DNA of 64,000 nucleotides from Bacteroidota bacterium (GTDB lineage: Bacteria; Bacteroidota; Bacteroidia; Chitinophagales; Chitinophagaceae), in contig JAPLEH010000061.1 in the NCBI GenBank assembly GCA_026391455.1, positions 1 to 64,000 of the forward strand, given 5' to 3'. This document shows positions 8,725 through 18,756 of this stretch, piece by piece; positions within the stretch are counted from its first letter, which is position 1, and the number at the start of each line of letters is the position of its first letter. Both the position numbers and the translations under genes were made by a program. The notes under the pieces are model-generated. The model was not told the origin of the DNA. It ran no database searches and was given only the letters and a program-made list of their open reading frames with translations.

Positions 8725-9897
8725 TTATGGTTGATTCACCACGATCCGTTTGGCGGCCAGTTCGGCGCCGGTTCCGTTCATGATCTTCACGATGTATACT
8801 CCTGCAGGTACATTACCCAGATTAACGGTGATGTTGCTGTACGCCACACCCAGCGGCAGGCTTTGGGTATTTACCACCTGGCCCAGTCCGTTGAATACTT
8901 TCAGCGTTACCTGTTCACCGGTCTGGTTGAAGAACCGTACGTTGAATGTTCCGGTGTTCGGGTTCGGATATACCCACAGATTGTTAGACGGCTGTGCTCC
9001 GATGGCAATTGTTGCCGCTGCAGATACGCAACCATTCAGGTCGGTATATACTGCCCGGTAGAGGCCAATTCCATTGATGTTCACAGGGGCAGTCAGTGCG
9101 ATCGACGGCACCGGATTCACTGTCAGTGTAGCCGCATTTGAATTAACTACAGTACACAGACCCGTTACTACTACACGGAATGTATTGGTGTTCATGCTGA
9201 GGGTCACATTGCTCACCGTAAATGTTGTTGCAGTAGCACCAGCCACATTCACCCAGGCTGATCCGTTCCATTGCTGCCACTGATAGCTCAGCGGACCACC
9301 TGCACTTGGTGCTGTTACAGCCGATACGCTGAACGTAGCATTCTGGCCTACGCACACCGCTCTGTTCTGCGGCTGTGCCGTAATCACAGGTGCCTGTGCA
9401 TCCAGCACGGTTACGGTAAACGTACAGGTGCTGCTGTTGCCGCACGCATCGGTAGCTGTAGAGGTAACCGTAGTGGTACCGATCGGGAAGGCCGTACCGG
9501 AAGCAGGACTGCTTACGATGGTTACTGCACCACAGTTGTCGGTAGCGGTTACGGTAAAGTTCACCACCGCAGTACAAGATCCCACCGGTGTGGTTACGGT
9601 TATATTAGCCGGACAAGTGATCACCGGCGCGGTTTGGTCATTTACAGTTATCACCTGTGTACACTCACTGAAGTTGCCGCACACATCGGTAGCACGGTAA
9701 GTTCTGGTGAGGGTAAACCGGTTGGGACAGGTCTGGTTGGTGATCACATCACCGATATGGGTAATGGTGATTACACCACCACAGTTATCCGTAGCCGTTA
9801 CCAGCGCAGTGTTCGGTGCAGGTACCGCAGATGCACAACTTACAGTCAGTGCAGCCGGACAAGTAATCACCGGCGGCGTCTGCACAGGTTTGTGCAC
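8725..9897 (-). CDS. T9SS cargo nuclease, C-terminal part (frameshifted from the 9785-13591 gene)
   Basis: This frame continues the upstream nuclease gene after a shift near 9881-9885. It encodes two HYR-like repeats (ITCPA...TALVTATDNCGG, with TRTYRATDVCGN), then an Ig/PKD-like segment (about residues 170-265). It ends in a type IX secretion sorting domain of about 85 residues (LWVYPNPNTGTFNVRF to AAKRIVVNQP). The frame has no signal peptide and its first ATG falls inside repeat sequence, so it is not an independent gene. The intact ancestor would be a surface-delivered nuclease of about 1620 residues. As read, the sorting signal is separated from the enzyme. Confidence 0.85.
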   Translation of the reverse strand: MHKPVQTPPVITCPAALTVSCASAVPAPNTALVTATDNCGGVITITHIGDVITNQTCPNRFTLTRTYRATDVCGNFSECTQVITVNDQTAPVITCPANITVTTPVGSCTAVVNFTVTATDNCGAVTIVSSPASGTAFPIGTTTVTSTATDACGNSSTCTFTVTVLDAQAPVITAQPQNRAVCVGQNATFSVSAVTAPSAGGPLSYQWQQWNGSAWVNVAGATATTFTVSNVTLSMNTNTFRVVVTGLCTVVNSNAATLTVNPVPSIALTAPVNINGIGLYRAVYTDLNGCVSAAATIAIGAQPSNNLWVYPNPNTGTFNVRFFNQTGEQVTLKVFNGLGQVVNTQSLPLGVAYSNITVNLGNVPAGVYIVKIMNGTGAELAAKRIVVNQP

Positions 9898-12800
9898 TGA
9901 TCACATCACTGATATGGGTGATGGTGATCACACCGGCACAGTTATCGGTGGCAGTTACCAGCGCTGTATTCGGAGCCGGTACAGCAGAAGCACAACTTAC
10001 GGTCACCGGTGCAGGACAAGTTACCACCGGCGGTGTCTGATCATTTACGGTAATGATCTGTGTACAAGTGGCAGTATTACCGCACACATCGGTAGCACGG
10101 TATGTTCTTGTTACTGTAAAGCGGTTAGCACAGGTTTGTGCGCTGATCACATCACTTACAAATGTAACTACCACTCCGCATCCGGCATTTACTGTTACGA
10201 GTGCTGTGTTTGGTGCAGGCACTGATGCAGCACAACTTAGAGTAAGTGCTGAAGGGCAGGTAATAGAAATAGTTGGCGGTGCAGACACAGTAAATGTTGC
10301 AGTACAGGTGTTGGTTGGTGCGCAACTGCTGCTATAGCTAAATATTACGGTGGTGGACCCGCCACAGGCCGCAGGAGCACCGGTATTATTATTGGTAAGC
10401 ACACCATTGCAGCCACCGGAAGCGCTAACCGTATTGAGCCATGCAGCAAACTGTGTGTTCACCGCGGCTTGTGTCTGGCAGGATGCGACCGTTGTATTGA
10501 TAGGGCATGTTAGTACCACAGTTGCCGGGGGCGTTACAGTGAATGTGGCGGTACAGGTCTGTGTAGTTGGGCTGCAATCATTAGTATAGGTAAATGTCAC
10601 CGTAGTGGAACCACCACAGGCAGAAGGGGCGCCGGTATTATTGTTGGTCAGTACCCCGTTTATTCCACCGGAGCCGGATGCAGTGGCCAGCCAGTTGGCG
10701 AACGCTGTATTGACTGCACTCTGTGTTTGACAAGCCGCAACAGTTGTATTAAGGGGGCAGGTGAGTACCGGAGGCGTGGTAGCCGGGAATGAGAAATAGG
10801 CAACGGCGGCATCGTGATCAGAGATACGTTCCGGCCGGTTGGCATCATTGCGGAACACCTCCGGGAAATCTGCATTAAGCCGGGCGATGGCAAAGCGGCT
10901 AACCCGGGAGCTCATATTGCTATTGACCAGAATATGGTCAAGTGTTTGCGCACTTCCATTGAAATTGTATGAATATTTCAGAACGGGAATGTAGGAATCA
11001 ATCAGGTTTACCAGATTGGGGTTCACCAGGTCAGCAGAAGCCAGTATAACATTGGCTGCGGGAGTGGGTGTGCCTTTGACCGTACCAACCACATCTACAT
11101 ACCCATCATTAAATTCAAATGCATTGTAATCACCAACGGATACGATTTTCACAGTTGGGTCAGCAGTCTGAAAACCCTGTATCAGGTTCGCCAGAAATTC
11201 TGCCTGTTGCTGTTTTTTGGTGCGTATGCGGTTTCCGTCTATCGGATCATCTACGCCGCTCAGGGAGCGAAGATGGTTCACGATCACTTTGAAATTATTA
11301 TTGGTAAGGCAACTAACACCGGTGAATGTGCCATCCAATACCAATGGCGGACGGTCGTTGAGTGTTTCGGGTAACCCGTTATTGGGGTTGATATAAGTGG
11401 TTAATGCGCCAAATTGTGTTACGGAATTGACAGTTACCCGTCCTGATTTAACCAGAAATCCCACATCGATCAATCCCACATCATTCCCTTCGATCAGATA
11501 GGGAGTATAGTTGGGATTTGGATCGCCGGCAGCCACCGCATCTGTATTGATCTTATTGGCAAGTGTTCCTAACACCGCCAGGTTTTCCACTTCAATCACC
11601 CCCAGTACGTCTGGAGTATTTAGTGCATTACGAATGGCCAATGATGCTTTGTTGAGGCGATTGTTATAGGCAGTAGCCGTCAGCACCGCATCACCACCGG
11701 GATCATCCACATTATCATAAAAGCGCTGAAGATTGAATGAACCCACGGTAAGCTCATTGCTATTGGGGGTGGGCACTGCTGAATAGCTAAGGGAATTATT
11801 GTTTACCACAGCAGGTACGGTAGGGTCGATATCGATCGTATATATGCGGTTGCGGAAGTCGAGCGGGCCGACTAAGTTGTTGACCGTTGCTCCGGAATTA
11901 ACATCCAATACAGGTGCTCCGAGTGCATTACTTGCCACCGCCACTATTTCGGGATTACCATCCCACCGGGTTACAGTGGCGGGCGCTCCGGATGGCAAAG
12001 GATCCTGAATATTGATACCGGGTTCGCGGAAGGGGCGTGGCAGAGAAATAACACCATAGAATAATCCATTGGAAGTAGAAGTGGCGCTCGACTCTGTCAG
12101 AAAACCTCCGGTTGGTGCGATTACATTAAATCCATTTACCAGCACGCGCATATTTTCAAATGGCTCCAGTTGTGACGCATTTCCCGCCGGATTTGTATTG
12201 GCAGCTGTAAGGGTAACAGGGATAGGTAAAGGGTTGCCGGTGGTCAGCAGTAATACTGAGGGGCTGGTTATTTCAGTTTGCGGAGGGCTGTTGGGATCTG
12301 ACCCGGGAATGAATTCTGTTACAGTACCGGTTACTTGTACCAGGTTTCCAATTGCAGCGGCAGCAGGCGGTGCGCTGCTGGTAAATACAAAGATCCCTTC
12401 AGACGTCATCGGATCGGCATCCACACCGAGATCAGTTTCCTGAATAAAAAATCCATTGGAACGTCTGCCGATAACGATACCTGATGTGGTTACCGTGGCA
12501 CCTACGATCGGAGAGCTTAATCCGGGGCCTTGTATATCATGAATAGGGGTAAGTGAAACATCATCATTGATAATGGTACCGATTCCCTGACCATCCGCTA
12601 CGGTAGCTCCGGTAACGTTGGTGACATTCACAAAAAAAGTTTCGTTGGCCTCGGGTATGGTTTCACCCACCACCTGTACCGTAAAAGTATAGCTGGTATT
12701 GCCTGCACTGATGGTTGCTCCGGTGGTGGATCTGCCCGAGTAATCATTCCCGATAATGGTAGCCGTATTATCTGCCGTAGCAATATCAAACGTTACTCCG

Positions 12801-13591
12801 CCGGGACCTGCTGGCGAAGAAAGGCTTACTGTAAATACAAAGTCGGTAAGGCCGCTGTTGCCTTCTGCTTGTGATACATCATTTATGGATAAAACAGGGG
12901 TAACTGCACCTGAGCCCGGAGTGATACTGAAATCATCCACAGATAATCCATCATCAGCACCCGTTGCATCATAGTCTGTCCAGCGGATATAAAAAGTAGC
13001 GCCATTCGGAATATTTAATCCCGTGATGGTATGGTTACGCGCCGTACGATTGGCTGCCGCATTTCCATCCTTGGCGCCGGTAGTGGCGGTAGTGGGTGTA
13101 CTAAATGTTAAGGCCGTAACGGTAGTCCATGTACCCGTAGTTAAGCTGGTGGCGGTGGTACTATATTCAAATCCGATCGAGTCCTGTCTGCCGGCTGTTC
13201 CTAAACGCCATTGTTCACCGGTAAAAGCTATATCGAGGGATGTAATGGTACTGCCGGTGTTATTGGTAAAAAAAGCACCAATCTGGGGAATAAGCGTACC
13301 TGAACGCAGGCCCCCGAATGCCCGATCGGTGGACGCTGCACTGCCATAACTGTAGGTATCGCCCGTATTTGAGCCTCCCGGATCTACGGCATACAGTTCA
13401 TTGTCGCGGGCACCACCACCGGTTTCATTCATCAGCCACCCGGGGATGGTAAGTGCATTGTTGGTACTGGCTGCGGTATTCGACAGCGTATTGAAATCCT
13501 GTGTATAGGATCCGCCGGTAAGTGAAATTTGTGCCATTACACCCGTACAACAAAGCAGGAGTAACAGGCCAAACAGGAAGTGTTTTCTCAT
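9785..13591 (-). CDS. ExeM/NucH-type extracellular nuclease, N-terminal part (frameshifted)
   Basis: The frame encodes 1268 residues. It starts with a signal peptide (1-20). A carbohydrate-binding-like module follows (21-230; YTQDFNTL...DRAFGGLRSG...VDDFS), then a Calx-beta domain (about 233-345) and an OB-like segment (350-470). Next is an endonuclease/exonuclease/phosphatase domain (about 613-932) with GVIEVEN, VNHLRS, GDYNAFEFNDG and the catalytic SDHDAAVAYF. Near-identical HYR repeats follow. After QTCA the frame shifts into about 30 nonsense residues and stops at 9785. Homologues are secreted DNases that act on extracellular DNA. The repeats continue in the other frame (8725-9897), so this is one gene with a -1/+1 shift, a pseudogene or an assembly collapse. 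Confidence 0.85.
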   Translation of the reverse strand: MRKHFLFGLLLLLCCTGVMAQISLTGGSYTQDFNTLSNTAASTNNALTIPGWLMNETGGGARDNELYAVDPGGSNTGDTYSYGSAASTDRAFGGLRSGTLIPQIGAFFTNNTGSTITSLDIAFTGEQWRLGTAGRQDSIGFEYSTTATSLTTGTWTTVTALTFSTPTTATTGAKDGNAAANRTARNHTITGLNIPNGATFYIRWTDYDATGADDGLSVDDFSITPGSGAVTPVLSINDVSQAEGNSGLTDFVFTVSLSSPAGPGGVTFDIATADNTATIIGNDYSGRSTTGATISAGNTSYTFTVQVVGETIPEANETFFVNVTNVTGATVADGQGIGTIINDDVSLTPIHDIQGPGLSSPIVGATVTTSGIVIGRRSNGFFIQETDLGVDADPMTSEGIFVFTSSAPPAAAAIGNLVQVTGTVTEFIPGSDPNSPPQTEITSPSVLLLTTGNPLPIPVTLTAANTNPAGNASQLEPFENMRVLVNGFNVIAPTGGFLTESSATSTSNGLFYGVISLPRPFREPGINIQDPLPSGAPATVTRWDGNPEIVAVASNALGAPVLDVNSGATVNNLVGPLDFRNRIYTIDIDPTVPAVVNNNSLSYSAVPTPNSNELTVGSFNLQRFYDNVDDPGGDAVLTATAYNNRLNKASLAIRNALNTPDVLGVIEVENLAVLGTLANKINTDAVAAGDPNPNYTPYLIEGNDVGLIDVGFLVKSGRVTVNSVTQFGALTTYINPNNGLPETLNDRPPLVLDGTFTGVSCLTNNNFKVIVNHLRSLSGVDDPIDGNRIRTKKQQQAEFLANLIQGFQTADPTVKIVSVGDYNAFEFNDGYVDVVGTVKGTPTPAANVILASADLVNPNLVNLIDSYIPVLKYSYNFNGSAQTLDHILVNSNMSSRVSRFAIARLNADFPEVFRNDANRPERISDHDAAVAYFSFPATTPPVLTCPLNTTVAACQTQSAVNTAFANWLATASGSGGINGVLTNNNTGAPSACGGSTTVTFTYTNDCSPTTQTCTATFTVTPPATVVLTCPINTTVASCQTQAAVNTQFAAWLNTVSASGGCNGVLTNNNTGAPAACGGSTTVIFSYSSSCAPTNTCTATFTVSAPPTISITCPSALTLSCAASVPAPNTALVTVNAGCGVVVTFVSDVISAQTCANRFTVTRTYRATDVCGNTATCTQIITVNDQTPPVVTCPAPVTVSCASAVPAPNTALVTATDNCAGVITITHISDVISAQTCADAAGDYLSGCTDCKLCICGTCTEHCAGNGYG

Positions 13592-13649
13592 GGTAAAAAA
13601 TTGAAGAGAAGGGTTGGAAATAGTTTGGTTAAAAGGTTGATTCCGGCCG

Positions 13650-13657
13650 CAAAAGTA
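13650..13657 (-). promoter_or_regulatory. TAnnTTTG -7 element of the nuclease gene
   Basis: The minus strand reads TACTTTTG, 59 bases upstream of the nuclease start codon. No good -33 box is seen. Confidence 0.45.
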
Positions 13658-13750
13658 AGTAAAAAGCGGCTTCTGTATTTTCGTAATTATACAGCAAAAA
13701 ACGAGTGTACAGCCAACTCTTTTTTATCCCGTTAACCCGAATTGGCTGCA

Positions 13751-13789
13751 AAAAATAAGCTGCAGGAATTGTTTCCTGCAGCTTATTTT
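13751..13789 (-). terminator. Terminator of the PHP-domain gene
   Basis: A perfect 17-bp stem (13752-13768 with 13773-13789) with a 4-base loop, ending in a U-rich tail on the minus strand. It separates the two giant secreted-protein genes. Confidence 0.85.
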
Positions 13790-13823
13790 ATACAAGTGAA
13801 ATAATCGTATAAGCCGTGTGCCT

Positions 13824-16800
13824 TTAACGCTGTACCACCAATTTTTGCGTGGTAACGATATCGGCAGAAATGATCTTTACAAAGTAGATACCGGCTTTCA
13901 CCTCCGGTAATTCATATTTCACCGGTGAATTTCCATTGAAAGTAAGATTGGTCGCTTTCACCGTTTTGCCTGATACATCGGTCAGCAAAATAGTGGCATT
14001 GCCAGATACACTATTCATGGAAGGGTAGATATATGTATATCCACCGGATACCGGATTGGGGTACAGGGAGAAATAGTCAACCTGCCCCTTATCGGCAACT
14101 GTTACAGAAGCAATTCTGGAATAATCAAATGAATTGTCAGTATTGATCTGCTGCAACCGGTAAAGGTTCCGTCCTTTCATCGGATGGAAATCAGTGAACT
14201 GATAATTGCGTGCACTGGTGGTAGTACCCCCGGCCGCTACCGTGCCGATTGTGGTAAAGGTCGCGCCAAAATCATTGGATCGCTGAATAGCAAAAGTTTT
14301 TGAATCAAATTCCTGGGCCGTTGTCCATTTCAGCAATACCGATTCATTAGCAGGGATATACATCGCATTGAAACTGACCAGCGTTACAGGCAGCGTAATA
14401 TCACTGCGCGTGTACCAGATCGGAGAGGTAACGATTTTGTTACCATCTGTCTGCGTAATGATCGCAAAATAATAATACGTGGTTAGGTCCGCTTGTATGT
14501 TTTCCGCATTACCGCTGTTGAAACTGATACTGTTCAGTGCAGCATAGGATTTTAGCGGTGCTGCCGGAACAGCCGCATTAACTTGTCCGCCCCAGATTTC
14601 AATAGTGGCTGCATCTTCTGCATCCAGATCAGTTACACTTAAAGTTATGGATGGTACTCCACTGGCAGTAACAGAACTTCCCATTACATTGCCATTCAGT
14701 TTATAATCCACGCGGGCATTACAATCATTCGAAGCATAGAAACGCATACTGCGCATGGCATTCATCAGTTCTGACCGTGTTTTGGCGGCAGTCAGCACCA
14801 CCAGCCTGTTTCCGTTGGCAGTACCAAAGGTCATGTTATGATTATCCTGGTCCATACTTGCTCCGATTCGATATCCTTTTGCCAGCATGGTTTTATAATA
14901 ACCAAGGTATGCAAGTTGAGAGGGGAAATCATTATACGGGAATGTACCGTTTGTTGAAAAGGCAGGCCCGCTTTCCACCGCTGTGGCTACGATCGCGTTG
15001 TCTTTCGCTGCATCATAGGCTGTTCCGGCGATATTGTTATAGTCTGATGTATTAGGATGTGCTAAAGAACCAAAAGCACCCGGTTGCCCGTTGATGGTTG
15101 AAAAAAGGGCAGTATAATCACTCTTAGGAACAAGTATATTATAATTGCCTGCCTCCCAGCCAAGCAACTGGTCATCAAATCCATATACTAATACGTGACC
15201 GCCACCGCTGATAGTTCCCCATTCCATGCCCCATAAGGTTACGATGGAATTACCATTAACACCTCCCACTACTCCGTTGATGGCATTGGCCTGATTATAG
15301 CCCAATGCATAATTGCTCAATGCCATACCTGCACCAGCATGGTTATGTTCCGACAATCCAAGAAAATCCATACAAAGTGCATCTCTGGCAAACGCATAAT
15401 TATCAGCAGGAATTTTGGTGAGATTATCCTTATTGCCATCAGAATAACTGGAATGCGCATGCAGATTGCCAAAAAGATATAAATAACCAGATGCGGGATC
15501 AAAGGGTGTTCCGGTAGTTTGTACACCACTGGAATAATTGCCGCCCAGTCTGGTAAACACACGGAAGAAATAAGTGGTACCATTGGTGAGGCCTGTTACG
15601 GTTACATTAGTACCTGTGCCCCGATATACCACCTGATTGGGCCCTGCATAGGTCGCATTGGCAGGGGCGGGGTAATCCCCTCCCACGCCTGGTACCGATG
15701 CGTTTGATGCCACTACAATGATCTCGTCGTAGCAGGATGCATTGGGCAATGTCCAGGTTACCTGTACATTGGCATTGCCGGGTGTGGTACTGAGTGCATT
15801 TACATTTACCGGATTTACACAAGCCGTATTAAAATTGCCGGTAAGTGCTGCTGCATTGTAACAGAAATCAACACTGTTGTATTCATATAAAGCAAAATAA
15901 TAGGTTGTGTTCGGGGTAAGACCGGAATACGTAAATGTATTCGCTGTGCCATTGTAGATCACAAAATTGCCTGTACCGATCTGGCTGCTTACCGGATAGT
16001 TGATACTGTTGATCGGGTTACTGTTAACCGGGCTGCCCGTTCTTGCCACGATCAGAATGTTGGAGCCACCACCTCTGTTATAGGTAAGCTCTATAGATGT
16101 ACCGGTAATAGTATTGGTCGAAAGTAGGGTGGCCTGGGGCGTGGGTGCAGTACAGGGCGGCGGACTGAGTGTAGCAATATTTCCCGTAAGCGGATTTGTG
16201 ATATTATAACAATTGCTGGCAGCAATATTTGAAAACACAAAGAAGTAGTACGTGGTGGAAGGTGCAAGCCCGTTCACGGTGAATGAAGTGCTGTTGCCAA
16301 TAGAAACCACGGTGCCATTACCAATCGCATCATCGATCGCATACGCTGTACCACTGGAAGGAGAAGCTCCTAATGATGCAGAGGTACTCATTACGACGAG
16401 GTATGCATCTGCCGGATTGGTGCCGGGTAATGCAGCGGTGAATGAACCACTGATGGATGTTAATGCCGGTGTAAGTAATAAAGCGGTAGGCTGATTAGTG
16501 GGAGGGGTACAGCCGGGTGCTAAGGAGAAATCATCAACACCCAAACCATCATCTGCACCGGAAGCATCGAAATCAATCCATCGGAAGAAGAAAGTTGCTC
16601 CTGCAGGAATGGAGATACCATTCAGCGTAAACACTTTTAGCGTGCGGTTACCTGCCAGATTACCATCGAGTGCACCTGTAGCAGCATTGTTAACCGAAGT
16701 AAAGTCAAGCGCATCTACATCGGTCCAGGTGCCATTGGCCAAAGTAGTGGCATCGGTACTGAATTGGAAATCCAGTTTGTCTACACGGCCTGTAGCACCC

Positions 16801-18638
16801 GAGCGCCATTGTTCACCGGTATAGGATACAATCAGTGAACTGATACTGGCACCGGTATTATTTATGAATTTACCGCCGACGATCGGAACCAAACTTCCTG
16901 AACGTAATCCGCCAAATGCACGGTCGGCATTGGTACCGGTACCAAAACTGTAAGTATTGCCGGAGTTGGCGGAGCCATCCGTGGCTACATAAGAGAAATT
17001 GGTATTGGTGCCGGATTCGGATAAACCCCATCCGGATACATTGCTGGTGGAAGTACCGCTGTTGGCAAGTGTATTAAAATCCTGTGTATAGGTAACGCCT
17101 GTATATGAGATCGCATTGATATCACCATCATCGGTATGATTGATGGAAGCAGTTGCAGTAGCAATTACATACGATGCATTGACTGTATTCAGGGTTATAT
17201 TGATTGTCTCATCATTTTCCTGAACCTGGTCATTGATCGTTGTTAGCGTAATGGTACCCGTGCTTTGCCCTTGCGGAATAGTGATGGAGCCACTGAGCGC
17301 ATCGGTAAAATCTGAACCGAGGGAAGCCGTACCACTGAATGAATAGGTAACAGTTACGCCACCTGCAGGAGCAGGTGCAGAAAGATTTAATGTGAATGTT
17401 CCATTGGTAGACGGCTCTGCACTTGCTGTGCCGGCTGCAACAGAAACAGTATTGGGTGTTTCATCATCTGAAATAGAAATACTGGCAGCAGGTGTGCCGA
17501 TGGAATAGCCACCGCCGGGGTTTGATAAAGTAAGCGTAACTGTTTCTGCTCCCTCCAGGGTCGCATCGTCAATAGGCGTTATGGTAACGGTAACAGATGA
17601 AACAGATGAAGGAACCGTTATGGTGCCGCTTGCTGTGGTTAAAGGGGAGGGGGAGGCTCCTGCCGACAGTGTAACAGTATAGTCGGTGTTGAACGTGCCT
17701 GTACCGGTAAATGCATAATCGAATGTGGTAATACCGGTGGTGGCAGGTGTAAAGTTCACCGTGAACGAACCAGCAGTGGCAGGTTCGCCAGCATTCGTAC
17801 CCGCTGCCACAGCAATGGAGTTACTTGCAGATGCGTTCACAATAACAGAAATATTATCAAAGAAAGATGTTTGGTTGGCAGCAGTAGAGCCGTTCCAGAA
17901 AGCACCCATGATACCAAGCGCTGTGCCGGTACCAGTAGAATGTACGACTGTGCCCTGCGAAACTAAAGTACCGGATGCGGGATCTGCGAAGGCTGTAGCA
18001 CCATCGTTTCGCAACAGTAATTCCCATGTATTGGTAGATGGCGTATATACAACTCTTGCGCTGATATAATCAGCGCCAAAATCGGTAAGCCCTGCAGTAT
18101 TCGAAACAAGAATATTGGTGGACGTGTATATTCCCGCAGTATAATAGATAAGGCGGATAGCATCGGTGGCACCGGATTGACCCAATGCAATTGCATAACC
18201 AGAACCTGTATTATTATTGGTGTTGGACGTACCGGCAAGAATATAAGCAACGCCATAACTGCCGGACGCGAGACCCGCCGGATCCGGACGAATCTGCCGC
18301 ATGTTGAGATTCCAGGTTACAGCACCCGTATTGGAACTAAGGGTAGTGTTGTAAGGACTCAAAAAAGAGGCGGTATTGGTACTGGCTAGTACCCATCCAT
18401 TGGCATTAGCAGTAGCACTTGCATCATTGGAGAGTTCCAATTGAGCAGGACTCGTGTTTCGGCGTGCCCCCCAGTCAGCATTGGGCACCAGCACATTCCA
18501 GGCACTGGCACCGATAGCACCAGACGTGGTGAATGTGGCACTGCTGTTGGTGCTGAAATCATCGCTGAATACCGTGGTTTGAGAGTGGGAAATAAAATAG
18601 CATAGGGAAGCTGTCAAAAACAGGTAAAGTTTTCTCAT
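13824..18638 (-). CDS. Giant T9SS-secreted PHP-domain phosphoesterase-like protein
   Basis: This 1604-residue protein starts with a signal peptide (MRKLYLFLTASLCYFISHS). A lectin-like beta region follows (about 20-265), then two Calx-beta domains (275-505). The YTQDFNTL/DRAFGGLRSG module shared with the neighbouring nuclease is at about 509-712, and fibronectin-III-like repeats at 715-1040. A PHP-type metal hydrolase domain (about 1050-1320) shows NLHAHSSYSDG, LSEHNH, MEWG and the later SLAHPN and DQDNH motifs. The last 85 residues are a T9SS sorting domain (FSLYPNPVSGGYTYIYP to TTQKLVVQR). PHP domains cleave phosphoester bonds with clustered metals. With the nuclease next door it suggests extracellular phosphate or nucleic-acid scavenging, which is inference. 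Confidence 0.88.
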   Translation of the reverse strand: MRKLYLFLTASLCYFISHSQTTVFSDDFSTNSSATFTTSGAIGASAWNVLVPNADWGARRNTSPAQLELSNDASATANANGWVLASTNTASFLSPYNTTLSSNTGAVTWNLNMRQIRPDPAGLASGSYGVAYILAGTSNTNNNTGSGYAIALGQSGATDAIRLIYYTAGIYTSTNILVSNTAGLTDFGADYISARVVYTPSTNTWELLLRNDGATAFADPASGTLVSQGTVVHSTGTGTALGIMGAFWNGSTAANQTSFFDNISVIVNASASNSIAVAAGTNAGEPATAGSFTVNFTPATTGITTFDYAFTGTGTFNTDYTVTLSAGASPSPLTTASGTITVPSSVSSVTVTITPIDDATLEGAETVTLTLSNPGGGYSIGTPAASISISDDETPNTVSVAAGTASAEPSTNGTFTLNLSAPAPAGGVTVTYSFSGTASLGSDFTDALSGSITIPQGQSTGTITLTTINDQVQENDETINITLNTVNASYVIATATASINHTDDGDINAISYTGVTYTQDFNTLANSGTSTSNVSGWGLSESGTNTNFSYVATDGSANSGNTYSFGTGTNADRAFGGLRSGSLVPIVGGKFINNTGASISSLIVSYTGEQWRSGATGRVDKLDFQFSTDATTLANGTWTDVDALDFTSVNNAATGALDGNLAGNRTLKVFTLNGISIPAGATFFFRWIDFDASGADDGLGVDDFSLAPGCTPPTNQPTALLLTPALTSISGSFTAALPGTNPADAYLVVMSTSASLGASPSSGTAYAIDDAIGNGTVVSIGNSTSFTVNGLAPSTTYYFFVFSNIAASNCYNITNPLTGNIATLSPPPCTAPTPQATLLSTNTITGTSIELTYNRGGGSNILIVARTGSPVNSNPINSINYPVSSQIGTGNFVIYNGTANTFTYSGLTPNTTYYFALYEYNSVDFCYNAAALTGNFNTACVNPVNVNALSTTPGNANVQVTWTLPNASCYDEIIVVASNASVPGVGGDYPAPANATYAGPNQVVYRGTGTNVTVTGLTNGTTYFFRVFTRLGGNYSSGVQTTGTPFDPASGYLYLFGNLHAHSSYSDGNKDNLTKIPADNYAFARDALCMDFLGLSEHNHAGAGMALSNYALGYNQANAINGVVGGVNGNSIVTLWGMEWGTISGGGHVLVYGFDDQLLGWEAGNYNILVPKSDYTALFSTINGQPGAFGSLAHPNTSDYNNIAGTAYDAAKDNAIVATAVESGPAFSTNGTFPYNDFPSQLAYLGYYKTMLAKGYRIGASMDQDNHNMTFGTANGNRLVVLTAAKTRSELMNAMRSMRFYASNDCNARVDYKLNGNVMGSSVTASGVPSITLSVTDLDAEDAATIEIWGGQVNAAVPAAPLKSYAALNSISFNSGNAENIQADLTTYYYFAIITQTDGNKIVTSPIWYTRSDITLPVTLVSFNAMYIPANESVLLKWTTAQEFDSKTFAIQRSNDFGATFTTIGTVAAGGTTTSARNYQFTDFHPMKGRNLYRLQQINTDNSFDYSRIASVTVADKGQVDYFSLYPNPVSGGYTYIYPSMNSVSGNATILLTDVSGKTVKATNLTFNGNSPVKYELPEVKAGIYFVKIISADIVTTQKLVVQR

Positions 18639-18660
18639 GTCGCTCTTTTAGGTTGAAGAA

Positions 18661-18668
18661 CAAAAGTA
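18661..18668 (-). promoter_or_regulatory. TAnnTTTG -7 element of the PHP-domain gene
   Basis: TACTTTTG on the minus strand lies 22 bases upstream of the start codon. It is the same octamer as that before the neighbouring nuclease gene, which hints at shared promoter logic. Confidence 0.5.
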
Positions 18669-18756
18669 AACACGTATGCCCTTCCGCCTGATAAGTGCGG
18701 ATAAATTATTTATTAACAATCAGCCGTTAATGGTAAATGCTATGTAAGGGTAAGGG

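Noticed and set aside
9143-9577. Long open frame in the third minus-strand frame inside the T9SS gene
   Set aside because: It has Cys/Tyr-rich random composition, no signal or start features, and is a shadow of the repeat-coding frame.
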